From: Candidatus Gastranaerophilales bacterium
GTDB taxonomy: Bacteria > Cyanobacteriota > Vampirovibrionia > Gastranaerophilales > Gastranaerophilaceae
Reading direction: 5' to 3'
Assembly: GCA_900769355.1 (NCBI GenBank)
Contig: CAAGGG010000068.1
Coordinates: forward strand, 20,027 to 84,026
DNA length: 64,000 bases
Shown: piece after piece, positions 1 through 8,153 of the stretch
Layout of the letters: each line of letters opens with the position of its first letter
Position numbering within the stretch: the stretch's first letter is position 1
Notes under the pieces: generated by a model
The model's database searches: none
Told to the model about the DNA's origin: nothing
Seen by the model: the letters and a program-made list of their open reading frames with translations, nothing else
Made by a program: the position numbers and the translations under genes

Positions 1-564
1 ACTTCAGACGTTGCAAACGCAATTCTTGACGGTACTGACGCAATTATGTTGTCAGGTGAAACAGCTGCAGGTGCTTATCCAGTTGAAGCTGTTGCAATGA
101 TGAAGAAAATCGCTGACAATGTTCTTGAATCATCATTCATGAGAAAAAATAAATTCCCTAGAAAAATGATTGAAGAAGAAAAAGATTCTCAAGCAATGGC
201 AATTGGTATGTCAATCGCTGATATGACAAGAAAAATGCCGGTAAAAGCAGTTATCGCATTGACAGGTAGCGGATTTACAGCATCTATGCTTGCAGAAGGT
301 AAATTGAGTGTTCCAATTTTTGCTTGCTGTCCAGAAAAGAAAATTTGCCGTAACATCAAATTGTTCAGAGGCGTATACCCAATTCCTTTGAACTTTGAAG
401 CTTCTATCGACAAAAAATCTTTGATGGCTTTAGATGAATTCTTAATCAACAAATTAGGTTTGGAAAAAGATGATTTTGTTCTAATCACAGGTTCAGTTCC
501 AGAACTTTTGGTTGGTGGCACAAACTTTATCAAAATTCACAAAATCGGTTTGTTGAGCAAATAA
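1..564 (+). CDS. pyk: Pyruvate kinase, C-terminal part (5' end outside window)
   Basis: The frame is open from the first base to the TAA at 562-564, so the start lies upstream of the window; 187 residues are visible. Residues about 13-31 are the pyruvate kinase barrel motif (DAIMLSGETAAGAYPVEAV), followed by the alpha/beta C-terminal domain with a TGSGFTASMLAEG-type stretch. Pyruvate kinase converts phosphoenolpyruvate and ADP to pyruvate and ATP, the last step of glycolysis, in the cytosol. It is followed by its own intrinsic terminator and then by glucose-6-phosphate isomerase under a separate promoter, so two glycolytic genes sit side by side but are probably transcribed separately. Family assignment is secure; only the N-terminal half is missing. 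Confidence 0.96.
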   Translation, partial: TSDVANAILDGTDAIMLSGETAAGAYPVEAVAMMKKIADNVLESSFMRKNKFPRKMIEEEKDSQAMAIGMSIADMTRKMPVKAVIALTGSGFTASMLAEGKLSVPIFACCPEKKICRNIKLFRGVYPIPLNFEASIDKKSLMALDEFLINKLGLEKDDFVLITGSVPELLVGGTNFIKIHKIGLLSK

Positions 565-581
565 TTCTTCAAAAAATAAGG

Positions 582-612
582 AAAAGACCGTCTTGCAAGG
601 CGGTCTTTTTTA
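582..612 (+). terminator. Intrinsic terminator after pyk
   Basis: AAAAGACCG and CGGTCTTTT form a 9-bp stem around a 10-nt loop that can itself fold further (CTTGCAAG). The stem runs into a T tract. It lies 18 nt after the pyruvate kinase stop codon. Confidence 0.85.
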
Positions 613-666
613 TGCAAATTAAATTACTTTTCTTGGTAAATAATTATTAATATATCTTATTTTCAA

Positions 667-694
667 TTGTATTCTATTTTTGACTGTATATAAT
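667..694 (+). promoter_or_regulatory. Sigma-70-type promoter for pgi
   Basis: TTGTAT at 667-672 and a perfect TATAAT at 689-694 are separated by 16 bp. Transcription would start near 701, leaving a leader of about 50 nt before the ribosome-binding site at 742-749. Confidence 0.6.
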
Positions 695-753
695 AAGTGT
701 ATAAGTTTAATTTATTCCAAGAGAGAGTACGAGATTTACATAAAGGGGAAAGC

Positions 754-2142
754 ATGTTGAGATTAGACTACCGTGGCGCAGATGAGATGGTAATCGGGAG
801 TGAAAACGGATTAAATATTAAAGAAAAGTTTGAACAATACAAAGAAACTATCGCTAATATTATATCTGATTTGAACAAACGAAAAGATAAACCTGGTCAG
901 TGGTTACAGTGGTTGAATTTAGGCTATAATGAAGAAACTCTTTGGTATGTAAAAGAATATGCTTCTATGGTGCAGGGGCGATTTGAAAATGTTTTGGTTT
1001 TAGGTATCGGCGGTTCTGCACTCGGTGGACTTGCGATGTCCGAAGCACTTTTGAAACCGTATTGGAATTTCCTTTCAGAAGAGCAACGTAACGGGCTTCC
1101 TAGAATTTTCTTCTTGGATAATATTGATCCTGACACAATGGTTGGTTTGCTTAATACATTGGATTTGAGTAAAACTTTGGTTAATGTTATTACAAAATCA
1201 GGTTCGACTGCTGAGACAATGTCGCAATTTATGATTGTGAAAAATATTCTTGAACAAGAACTTGGCGCAAATTACAGATATAATATTGTTGCAACAACTG
1301 ATAAAAAGACTGGAATTTTAAGACAAATTGCAGAGCAAGAAGGTTATAAAACTTTTGTTGTGCCAGATGATGTTGGCGGGAGATTTTCAGTTTTTTCTGC
1401 GGTTGGGCTTGTGCCTCTTGCGTTAGTCGGAATTGATATTGATGAAATTATGAACGGTATTAAGGACATGGATTTGGCATTGAAAAACACTGACGTTTTT
1501 GAAAATATTGCGGCACAAAATGCTCTAATTCATTATCTGATGGATACTGAAAAAGGTAAGAATTTGGCTGTTATGATGCCGTATTCAAGCCGTTTGAAAT
1601 ATGTGTCTGACTGGTTCGTGCAACTTTGGGCTGAGTCTTTAGGCAAGAATAAAGACAAAGGCGGAAATGATGTTCATATTGGTCCAACACCTATCAAAGC
1701 TCTTGGTGCGACAGACCAACACTCACAAATTCAGTTGTATAACGAAGGACCGAATGATAAAGTTATTAATTTTATAAGGGTTGCAGAGTTTGATAATATT
1801 TTGGAAATTCCAAATATTTTTGAATATACAGGGATTGGTTACCTTGGCGGAAAAACAATTAACCAGTTGATAAATGCTGAAGCAGATTCAACAAGAGTTG
1901 CATTGGCGGATTACAATAGACCGACTGTAACGATCACGTTGGACAAGGTTGACGGATATAATGTTGCCCAATTGTTGTATATGTTGGAAGTTCAGACTGC
2001 GATTGCCGGGGAGTTATATAATATTAATACTTTTAATCAACCTGGGGTTGAACAAGCAAAAAATTATACTTATGCGTTGATGGGTAGAATGGGTTACGAA
2101 GAGTCTGCCCAAATGCTTAAAGAAAAAATGGCGACTGTGTAA
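754..2142 (+). CDS. pgi: Glucose-6-phosphate isomerase
   Basis: Interconverts glucose 6-phosphate and fructose 6-phosphate in the cytosol (glycolysis and gluconeogenesis). The 462-residue protein has the two SIS sugar-isomerase lobes: a glycine-rich GIGGSALGG loop near residue 84, the phosphate-binding TKSGSTAET motif near 148, and LGATDQHSQIQLY in the second lobe. I chose ATG 754 because AAAGGGGA lies 4-11 nt upstream. The same frame extends to a GTG at 697, but that codon overlaps the -10/start region of the promoter at 667-694 and has no ribosome-binding site. Length fits the shorter bacterial and archaeal-like Pgi forms. It is monocistronic between its own promoter and the next promoter at 2162. 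Confidence 0.95.
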   Translation: MLRLDYRGADEMVIGSENGLNIKEKFEQYKETIANIISDLNKRKDKPGQWLQWLNLGYNEETLWYVKEYASMVQGRFENVLVLGIGGSALGGLAMSEALLKPYWNFLSEEQRNGLPRIFFLDNIDPDTMVGLLNTLDLSKTLVNVITKSGSTAETMSQFMIVKNILEQELGANYRYNIVATTDKKTGILRQIAEQEGYKTFVVPDDVGGRFSVFSAVGLVPLALVGIDIDEIMNGIKDMDLALKNTDVFENIAAQNALIHYLMDTEKGKNLAVMMPYSSRLKYVSDWFVQLWAESLGKNKDKGGNDVHIGPTPIKALGATDQHSQIQLYNEGPNDKVINFIRVAEFDNILEIPNIFEYTGIGYLGGKTINQLINAEADSTRVALADYNRPTVTITLDKVDGYNVAQLLYMLEVQTAIAGELYNINTFNQPGVEQAKNYTYALMGRMGYEESAQMLKEKMATV

Positions 2143-2161
2143 GTATTTCATAATACCAGGC

Positions 2162-2190
2162 TTGAAAACGGTTTAAAAATATGTTAAAAT
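2162..2190 (+). promoter_or_regulatory. Sigma-70-type promoter upstream of the first poly-G locus
   Basis: TTGAAA (2162-2167), a 17-bp spacer and TAAAAT (2185-2190). It points at the small open frame starting at ATG 2255 and beyond it at the prepilin at 2719. Confidence 0.65.
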
Positions 2191-2254
2191 GAACTTATAA
2201 GAATAGAGAAATTAGGTCAGTCATTACCTGATAATCTGGATAAGGAGATTTTTG

Positions 2255-2350
2255 ATGAAATTTGAGAAGTCGTTGGAGTTGTTAAAAAATGAAAGCAACC
2301 TGATTGACGAGTGGAGCGGCACGCTCCTCGGGGGGGGGGCAAGCGTCTAG
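2255..2350 (+). CDS. Small ORF ending just past a G10 tract; possible 5' exon-like start of a phase-variable prepilin
   Basis: ATG 2255 has a good ribosome-binding site (TAAGGAG at 2241-2247) and a consensus promoter at 2162-2190. It encodes 31 residues starting MKFEKSLELLKNESNLIDEW and stops at TAG 2348-2350, eleven bases after a run of exactly ten Gs (2330-2339). If the run had eleven or eight Gs, the frame would continue without a stop through 2351-2718 into the prepilin ending at 3657. As read, the product is a short peptide of unknown function. It could be a real switch, the remnant of a gene disrupted by repeats, or a consequence of a miscounted homopolymer. I see no family resemblance in the peptide. 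Confidence 0.4.
   Translation: MKFEKSLELLKNESNLIDEWSGTLLGGGASV
2330..2339 (+). repeat. G10 homopolymer in motif TC-G10-CAA (copy 1)
   Basis: Ten consecutive Gs, flanked by TC and CAA. Two more copies with the same length and flanks occur at 38888-38897 and 49243-49252. In this AT-rich DNA the next longest G or C runs I noticed are six bases. Confidence 0.9.
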
Positions 2351-2718
2351 AATCCTCGCCCCAACGGGGAGAGGAAGCAATCGTTAGCGAGCGGTTAGCG
2401 AGTGTTACGAGTGCAGGTGAGGGGAATTTAGATGTCAAGATATCCAGAGGCATAGATGTAAAGTCTGTTACTGGAAAAATAAATTGTCACGCACCTCTCT
2501 CCGAGGGAGAGGTGGTTTCATCTATCCAATCGACCCCCTCACCCGAATTTCTAAATTCACTACCGTTCATTAAGAAATTCTACCCTACTCCCCTTTGGGG
2601 TGAGGGTAAGTTTACAAAAGTTTCTCACGACAATAGCTGCAATTCACGTCATTCTGAGCGTCAGCGAAAGAATCCAGCTTATTTATTGTATAATACAAGT
2701 AAATTGAAAGGAATACAC
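2351..2718 (+). repeat. Non-coding stretch made of intergenic repeat modules
   Basis: This stretch holds several short palindromes of the kind scattered between genes elsewhere in the window: CCTCTCTCCGAGGGAGAGG near 2488-2510, a CCCTCACCC...GGGTGAGGG pair near 2540-2607, and CGTCATTCTGAG...GAATCCAGC at 2647-2680. It has no stop codon in the frame of the downstream prepilin, so a fused product is possible in principle, but its composition argues for spacer DNA. From 2665 it becomes the 75-bp block shared with 49297-49371, including a TATAAT-like -10 (TTGTATAATACAA) and the AAAGGAA ribosome-binding site of the prepilin. Confidence 0.7.
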
Positions 2719-3657
2719 ATGAATAATTTAACCGAAACAGCCCAGCCATCTATGCCTCTTGGCATCTTTGCATCTAAATATGATGTCGGCATAGCAATGC
2801 CGACCTACTTTGCTGTTTACCCATCTAAATCTTCCCTGACAAGGGAAGACTTAAGTTTCGGTAAAATTGTGCATTATAATAATTTCAACTTAACAGAAAC
2901 GGTCCATTCACCATTCACTACTCACAATTCACTTAAAAAATCTGCCTTCACATTGGCGGAGGTTCTCATCACTCTCGGCATAATTGGCGTTGTTGCGGCA
3001 CTTACTTTGCCATCTGTAATAAACAAATATCGTAGTTTTGTGCTGGAACAACAGTTTAAAAAATCCTATTCAAATCTTTCGCAGACTATTATAAATATGA
3101 AGCGTGATTCTGGTCTGGAACATTTGAGAGATAATTATGTTCATTATGACACAAATTCCGGTTATGATTCTACATTGGTAAAAGCTTTTTATGATAGTTT
3201 TGACAGTCACATAGCACCTGTTGATAAGTTGAAAAAGATATATTCAGTTACAAATTATAGTGGAACAGGAACATCAGCCACTGATTATGGGTACGATTGG
3301 CCACGAGCTCTTTTTGTTTTAGCCGATGGAAGTAGTATTGGACGTCTTGTTAATAACGGTTGTTTGCTTTTTTGGATTGATACAAATGGGCCTTACAAAA
3401 AACCTAATCGTTATGGCTTTGATATTTTTGAACTTAGAGTTTGTGACAGTACAGATGCTTTAAAGCCTGTTAAGGCATATAAAAACAATTATACCGATGA
3501 GGAGTTGGAAAAAGAACAGTTTCCGTATATTGTAGGTGCTCCTTGCACAAAAAATTCCAAACAACTGCTAAACGGCATAGGTTGTTCTTGGTATGCGTTG
3601 AACAATATTAATCCAGATGATGAGTCGAAAAAATACTGGGATAGTTTACCTTGGTAA
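2719..3657 (+). CDS. Prepilin-type protein with long repeat-derived leader (subfamily with C-terminal NNINPDD motif)
   Basis: A 312-residue type II secretion/type IV pilin-like subunit. The prepilin peptidase site and hydrophobic helix (KSA/FTLAEVLITLGIIGVV) start only near residue 75; ordinary leaders are 5-30 residues. The C-terminal domain has DTNGPYKKPNRYGFDIF, a motif shared by the other prepilins here, and a tail with PC...SKQ...NGIGCSWYA-NNINPDD and SKKYW shared only with the gene at 49351. ATG 2719 is preceded by AAAGGAA, and the same 75 bp recur at the 49351 start. The leader contains a 25-bp palindrome (2784-2808), a repeat also seen at 8320-8356 and a TTCACTACTCAC repeat. Expected to be processed at the inner membrane and assembled or secreted by a pilus-like machine. 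The start is the main uncertainty: GTG 2867 is an alternative. Confidence 0.75.
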   Translation: MNNLTETAQPSMPLGIFASKYDVGIAMPTYFAVYPSKSSLTREDLSFGKIVHYNNFNLTETVHSPFTTHNSLKKSAFTLAEVLITLGIIGVVAALTLPSVINKYRSFVLEQQFKKSYSNLSQTIINMKRDSGLEHLRDNYVHYDTNSGYDSTLVKAFYDSFDSHIAPVDKLKKIYSVTNYSGTGTSATDYGYDWPRALFVLADGSSIGRLVNNGCLLFWIDTNGPYKKPNRYGFDIFELRVCDSTDALKPVKAYKNNYTDEELEKEQFPYIVGAPCTKNSKQLLNGIGCSWYALNNINPDDESKKYWDSLPW

Positions 3658-3732
3658 ACTCTTAAATAGCCCTTGACTCTCCGGTTTGTTGCGTGTATTT
3701 TGGTTATACGAGAGATTTTGGGGAGATAATAT

Positions 3733-5112
3733 ATGGAAGAAAACAATGTTTTAAAGAAGTTTACAACAGCTCAGTTTTTGAACTTTGCGCTAGGTTTTTT
3801 TGGATTACAGTTTGCTTGGCAGATGAGAATTATTTTGTCAGGACCGGTTACGGAAGGGCTTGGAGCTTCTCCGTTTATTTACGGGCTAATTTGGCTTGCG
3901 GGGCCATTTACAGGAATGGTTGTTCAGCCGCTTGTTGGTGCATTGAGTGACAAAACTGTTTCTCCGCTTGGCAGACGTCGTCCTTATTTGTTAGGTGGTG
4001 CTTTGTTGGCGTCTTTGGCGTTGTTAATTTTTCCTAATTCCGGTGGAATTGCTGATGGTTTGGCAAGTTTGACAGGTTTGCATTTGCCGACTGTTACAGG
4101 TTTATTGATTGCTGCAATTATGATTTGGGTAATTGATGCGTGTGTAAACGTTGCACAAGGTCCTTATAGAGCGTTAATTCCTGATGTAGTGCCGGAAGAA
4201 CAATATTCAATCGCAAATTCTTATATAAGTCTTGCAATCGGCTTAGGTTCTGTTGTTGCGGCTGGTACAGCTCCGTTTTTGAAATGGGCTTTTGGGTATC
4301 AAATGTCAATCCCTGCACAGTTTGTAATGGCTGCTTTGGCGTTTACACTTGGTATGATTTGGACTTGCATTACTATAAAAGAGTGCAAAAGAGAGCACGA
4401 AAATAAACAAGAAGCTGCTCAGAATAATGTTTCTTTCTGGCAGTCTTTGAAAGAGTTTTTTGCGTTGTCGCCTGAGGTTTCAAAAATATGTACAATGCAG
4501 TTCTTCACTTGGATTGGGACAATGTGTATGATGATTTTCTTTACACAGTATGCGGTTCATACAATCTATTGTGTGCCTGATTTGACAACTGTTTCTGAGT
4601 CTACAAAAGAACTTTATGCACAAGCAACTTTGACTGGAACTAATTTTTCATCAATTTGTTTTGCAATATTTAATTTGATTTGTTTTATCGTTGCAATTCC
4701 AATCGGATTTTTGTCGGCGAAGTTTTCAAATAAAAAAGTTCATATTATTTCAATAATAACAATGATTTTGGCTTATTTGGGAATGTTTTTCGCAAAAGAT
4801 CCAAAAGCCGTTGCAGCTTTGATGGGCTTGTCAGGTATTGGCTGGGCAAGTATTTGTGCATTGCCGTTTGCGATGCTTTCTCAATTTATTAAAAAAGGTA
4901 CGGAAGGTTCTGTAATGGGAATTTTCAATATCTTTATCGCAGGTCCGCAAGTGTTTGTTTGCACACTTGTTGCATGGATTATTTCAAAATGCTCATTCAC
5001 AATGGGATCTGACTACATTAACTACCACTGGGAATATGCATTTGTAATCGGTGCGGTTTGCCTTGCAATTGCGGCTGTAATCGCTTCTATGGTTAAGGAA
5101 AAGGTTCAATAA
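3733..5112 (+). CDS. MFS transporter, SLC45/sucrose-transporter-like
   Basis: A 459-residue inner-membrane protein with about 12 hydrophobic segments. The N-terminal half contains the MFS loop motif GALSDKTVSPLGRRRPYLLGG (residues about 75-95) next to WLAGPFTGMVVQPLVG, which is the pattern of the SLC45/GPH-like sugar-proton symporters (plant sucrose carriers, bacterial maltose or disaccharide carriers). Start ATG 3733 has GGGGAG ten nt upstream. Its TAA overlaps the ATG of the following radical SAM gene by one base (TAATG), so the two are translationally coupled. The substrate cannot be read from the sequence; a sugar is most likely by family. Cytosolic loops are short and the length is normal for the family. 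Confidence 0.85.
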   Translation: MEENNVLKKFTTAQFLNFALGFFGLQFAWQMRIILSGPVTEGLGASPFIYGLIWLAGPFTGMVVQPLVGALSDKTVSPLGRRRPYLLGGALLASLALLIFPNSGGIADGLASLTGLHLPTVTGLLIAAIMIWVIDACVNVAQGPYRALIPDVVPEEQYSIANSYISLAIGLGSVVAAGTAPFLKWAFGYQMSIPAQFVMAALAFTLGMIWTCITIKECKREHENKQEAAQNNVSFWQSLKEFFALSPEVSKICTMQFFTWIGTMCMMIFFTQYAVHTIYCVPDLTTVSESTKELYAQATLTGTNFSSICFAIFNLICFIVAIPIGFLSAKFSNKKVHIISIITMILAYLGMFFAKDPKAVAALMGLSGIGWASICALPFAMLSQFIKKGTEGSVMGIFNIFIAGPQVFVCTLVAWIISKCSFTMGSDYINYHWEYAFVIGAVCLAIAAVIASMVKEKVQ

Positions 5113-6512
5113 TGACTGAAAAAAAACGAATTCTTTTAATATATCCGCCATCGCCTGTTATGAATAGAGAGGACAGGTGTCAGCAACCGACAAAGGATTT
5201 GATTGTAATTCCGCCTTTGCCACCGACTGACTTGATGTATCTGGCATCTGTTGCTGAGCAGGTTGGGTTTGAGGTAAAAATCGAAGATTACAGTCAGGGT
5301 GGCGATTTGGAATATGATTTACGAGAATTCAGACCTGATTATTTGGTTGTAAATATTGCAACTCCGACGCTTGAAAACGATTTAGATGCCGTAAAACGAG
5401 CAAAAGAGCTTAATCCGCACATCGTGACAATCGCAAAAGGTGCGGCGTTCTTGACTCTTGGAGAAAAAATCCTGAAAGAACATGATTTTCTCGATTTTGG
5501 AATTCTTGGCGAAGCAGAAGATACTTTGAAGGAAATCCTTGAAGGACGTGAAAAATCAGAAATTCTCGGAATTTATTATTGTGAAAACGGAGAGGTGAAA
5601 TTTACTGGAAAACGTCCGTTTATTGAAGATTTGGACAGACTTCCATTCCCTGCTCGTCATCTTGTGGATAACAATATTTATAGACGCCCTGACAACAACA
5701 AAGTTCAGGCGACAATTAAGGTTGAGCGCGGTTGCCCGTTCCATTGCTTCTTCTGCCTTGCAACACCTGTTTCAGGAGCGAAAGTCAGACGCAGAAGTGC
5801 AGAAAATATTGTTGCAGAAATTAAAGAATGTGTAGAAAAATATAACATTCGGAATTTCTTGTTCTGGTCAGATATCTTCAATCTTGATAAAGAGTGGACG
5901 ATGAACTTGTGCCAAGCAATAATTGAAAGTGGGCTAAAAATTACTTGGTCTGCAAACACCAGAGCCGACACAGCTGACTTGGAGATGGCAAAATTGATGT
6001 ACAAATCTGGTTGCCGTCTTGTAAGTATCGGTGTTGAGAGCGGTTCACAAGAAATGCTTGAAAAAATGGGTAAAAACATTACGCTTGACGATGTTAGGAA
6101 TACGGTTAAAATCTTTAAGCAAGCAAAGATCAGAATTTACAATTACTTTGTAATCGGGTTGCCTTGGGAAACAGAAGAGACGGTTGAGGAAACAATTAAA
6201 TTCGCAATTGAGTTAGATAGCGATTTTATAAGTTTTTATACTGCGACTCCGCTTCCAGGGTCAAGATTTTATGATTATGCCAAAGAGCATAATTTATTTG
6301 ATAACGAAACATCTTTTGAAAGTGCATATTTTTATCCGTCAGTAAATACGCATTACTTGTCAAAAGACAGAGTTTTTGAATTGCACAAGTCTGCAATAAA
6401 GAGGTTTTATTTAAGGCCAAGATATGTTTTGAGAATGCTTAGCCGAATAAGATCTTTTGAAGAGGTTAAAAACTACTTCATTGCGGGAATGAATGTATTG
6501 TTAAGAAGATAG
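5112..6512 (+). CDS. B12-binding-domain radical SAM protein
   Basis: A 466-residue cytosolic protein with an N-terminal cobalamin-binding-like Rossmann domain (residues about 5-150, beginning KRILLIYPPSPVMNRED) and a radical SAM core. The [4Fe-4S] cysteines are C208, C212 and C215 (CPFHCFFC), followed by the VSIGVESGSQEMLEKMGK motif typical of MiaB/elp3-like HemN-type cores. The family modifies lipids, peptides, hopanoids or antibiotics using S-adenosylmethionine radicals. The B12-contacting DxHxxG motif is not visible in the N-domain, so cobalamin binding is uncertain. Start overlaps the transporter stop by one base; the prepilin at 6535 follows after 22 nt. The substrate is unknown; the operon suggests a link to the transported molecule or to surface modification. 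Confidence 0.85.
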   Translation: MTEKKRILLIYPPSPVMNREDRCQQPTKDLIVIPPLPPTDLMYLASVAEQVGFEVKIEDYSQGGDLEYDLREFRPDYLVVNIATPTLENDLDAVKRAKELNPHIVTIAKGAAFLTLGEKILKEHDFLDFGILGEAEDTLKEILEGREKSEILGIYYCENGEVKFTGKRPFIEDLDRLPFPARHLVDNNIYRRPDNNKVQATIKVERGCPFHCFFCLATPVSGAKVRRRSAENIVAEIKECVEKYNIRNFLFWSDIFNLDKEWTMNLCQAIIESGLKITWSANTRADTADLEMAKLMYKSGCRLVSIGVESGSQEMLEKMGKNITLDDVRNTVKIFKQAKIRIYNYFVIGLPWETEETVEETIKFAIELDSDFISFYTATPLPGSRFYDYAKEHNLFDNETSFESAYFYPSVNTHYLSKDRVFELHKSAIKRFYLRPRYVLRMLSRIRSFEEVKNYFIAGMNVLLRR

Positions 6513-6534
6513 AAGATGATTTGGAGGATATAAA

Positions 6535-7143
6535 ATGAAAAACGCGTTTACATTGGCAGAAATTCTTATAACAATGGGGATTATTGGCGTTGTTTCGGCA
6601 ATGACAGTCCCTGCATTAAATCAGAGTTGGCAAAGAGATGCTTATACAACACAATTGAGAAAGGTTTATTCTGAAGTTGCTCAGGCAGCAGTTCGTTTAA
6701 AAACTGATAAAAACGTTCAATCTTTGGCAGAAGCGAGAATAACTTCAAATAATATTAGAGAAGAATTTATACACAAATATTTTGTAGTGTTAAGAGATTG
6801 TCCATTAATTACTGGTTGTTTTCCAAATTCATATAAGACGGTAGGCGGTACTACAGTAACAACTGATTCAACATCATTTGATACTTGTAGTAGTTCTGTA
6901 ATTGCAAGTGGTGCTGCATTATGTTATCGAGTTGTTGGCGACCGAATTCGTATTATTGTTGATGTTAATGGTACTAAAGATCCTAATATTTTTGGACGTG
7001 ATGTATTCGCAATGGAGGTTTTACCAAATGGAAAAGTTCAAGATTCTGATAATGGATCAGTATTTAATCCAAATGCAACCAGTATTAGGAAGGTTTATGC
7101 GTTGGGACGAATAATAAATGATGGTTGGAAGATGACATATTAA
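6535..7143 (+). CDS. Prepilin-type protein, short canonical leader
   Basis: A 202-residue pseudopilin-like protein beginning MKNAFTLAEILITMGIIGVV, so the leader is only three residues before the conserved A/FTLAE cleavage site. The globular part ends with DVNGTKDPNIFGRDVF near residue 140 and IINDGWKMTY at the C-terminus, as in the gene at 38108 (IMQDGWKITYPW). TTGGAGG lies 9 nt before ATG. It is 22 nt downstream of the radical SAM gene and is the last gene of that transcript, ending at a terminator at 7178-7210. No secretion ATPase or prepilin peptidase is nearby, so partners must be encoded elsewhere. No G tract is present upstream, unlike the three long-leader paralogues. Confidence 0.88.
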   Translation: MKNAFTLAEILITMGIIGVVSAMTVPALNQSWQRDAYTTQLRKVYSEVAQAAVRLKTDKNVQSLAEARITSNNIREEFIHKYFVVLRDCPLITGCFPNSYKTVGGTTVTTDSTSFDTCSSSVIASGAALCYRVVGDRIRIIVDVNGTKDPNIFGRDVFAMEVLPNGKVQDSDNGSVFNPNATSIRKVYALGRIINDGWKMTY

Positions 7144-7177
7144 TAAAGTTTTTACAAAGTATAAAATTTTTATGACT

Positions 7178-7210
7178 AAAAAAGCTCTCGAATACTCGGG
7201 AGCTTTTTGG
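7178..7210 (+). terminator. Intrinsic terminator after the 6535 prepilin
   Basis: AAAAAGCTC and GAGCTTTTT pair, with a short loop around AATA and a following T tract. It serves the plus-strand transporter/radical SAM/prepilin transcript and sits 28 nt before the end of the convergent gene at 7238. Confidence 0.85.
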
Positions 7211-7237
7211 TGATTATGATTATGATTTAGAGAGTTT

Positions 7238-7870
7238 TTAATTTAGAATAAATCCACCTTTATCAGCGTTTTGAAGATTTTCACCTTCTATTTTGGCTCT
7301 AAGGTTTTTAATATATTTGTAAACATAATCTCTTGGCAAATCAAGTAATGCTGCTAAGTCTTTTGCATAAACAATTTTACCTTTGTTTTGTTCAAAATAG
7401 TTGAATACACGTTGTTCTCTGTCAGTAAGTGCTTTTTTGAAAACAACTTTAACTTCTTCTCTAAGGTTTTCTGCTTTAACAGCCTGTTTTTCTTCATTTT
7501 TAGCAACTTTTTTGGCAGAAACTTTAGCTTCTTTTACCTTAGCTTTTTCTGCTTTTGCTTTTTTTGTTTCTTCGGCTTTTACATCTTCATCAATTTTAAT
7601 TTTATGAATAGAGAAAGGAGTTGGAGCTATTTCTTGTTCTCTTTCATAAGCTCTTTCAGCTATAGCACTCAATCTTTCAGCGTGATTTTGTTTCCATTCT
7701 GGTTCATTAGAAACAACAGGTTTTCCCTTTAGCACTATATCAATTAAATCGTTTGTAGGCTTAGCCTCTTCTATCTTTTTCCCTAATCTGGCAGCGAATT
7801 CTTCTAATGTAATCTTTTCCAATGAGCTTCTCCATTGTTTAATCTCTTCCTTGCTCAAGTATTCAGACAT
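7238..7870 (-). CDS. Hypothetical protein with Lys/Ala-rich linker and C-terminal winged-helix-like domain
   Basis: A 210-residue soluble protein. The N-terminal third is acidic and helical, residues about 95-140 are a strongly charged stretch of KAK/KVKEAK repeats, and the C-terminal 65 residues (from LTDREQRVFNYFEQNKGK to GGFILN) resemble a winged helix-turn-helix of the OmpR-like type, with YAKDLAALLDLPRDYVYKYIKNLR as the probable recognition segment. DNA binding is therefore an inference. ATG 7870 has AGGAG ten nt upstream. The gene is alone on its strand, and its upstream region contains the repeat cluster at 7999-8412. A nucleoid-associated or regulatory role would fit, but no family name can be given. 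Confidence 0.7.
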   Translation of the reverse strand: MSEYLSKEEIKQWRSSLEKITLEEFAARLGKKIEEAKPTNDLIDIVLKGKPVVSNEPEWKQNHAERLSAIAERAYEREQEIAPTPFSIHKIKIDEDVKAEETKKAKAEKAKVKEAKVSAKKVAKNEEKQAVKAENLREEVKVVFKKALTDREQRVFNYFEQNKGKIVYAKDLAALLDLPRDYVYKYIKNLRAKIEGENLQNADKGGFILN

Positions 7871-7998
7871 TCACTAATCTCCTATAACTATGTGTCTCTT
7901 TCTATTCTTCTAATGTAGCATAAACCATGCTCCATGATTCAAAATGTTTCACAACGTAAATTTTTGTTTTTTATTGTAACGTTTTTGTTTTACGAAGT

Positions 7999-8119
7999 CG
8001 TTATTCTGAAAGCTTAGAAAAATATTCTAAGCGATTAGCGAAGAATAATTTTTCTTGCTATTCAGAATCTCTTGCGAAATAGAATAGACTCCGGATCGGA
8101 GTCCGGAGTGACAGTTACG
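7999..8119. repeat. REP-like palindromic repeat (ATTCTGAA...TTCAGAAT plus ACTCCGGATC hairpin)
   Basis: The stretch contains TTATTCTGAA...ATTCAGAATC arms followed by GACTCCGGATCGGAGTCCGGAGTGAC, a second hairpin. The same two-part arrangement is found at 8859-8963 with a different loop between the arms. Non-coding. Confidence 0.75.
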
Positions 8120-8153
8120 GTTAGTTGTTTTGCGAAAATTGCAATTATTTTAT

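Noticed and set aside
2311..2718. Long open frame starting at GTG 2311 as the true N-terminus of the 2719 prepilin
   Set aside because: The translated sequence consists of intergenic repeats, GTG 2311 has no ribosome-binding site, and ATG 2719 has one that is conserved at the paralogue. The frame could still be used only if the G10 tract changed length.
7401..7732. Plus-strand Phe/Ser-rich frames opposite the gene at 7238
   Set aside because: They mirror the Lys/Ala-rich coding strand (complement of AAA/GCA runs) and have no start signals.
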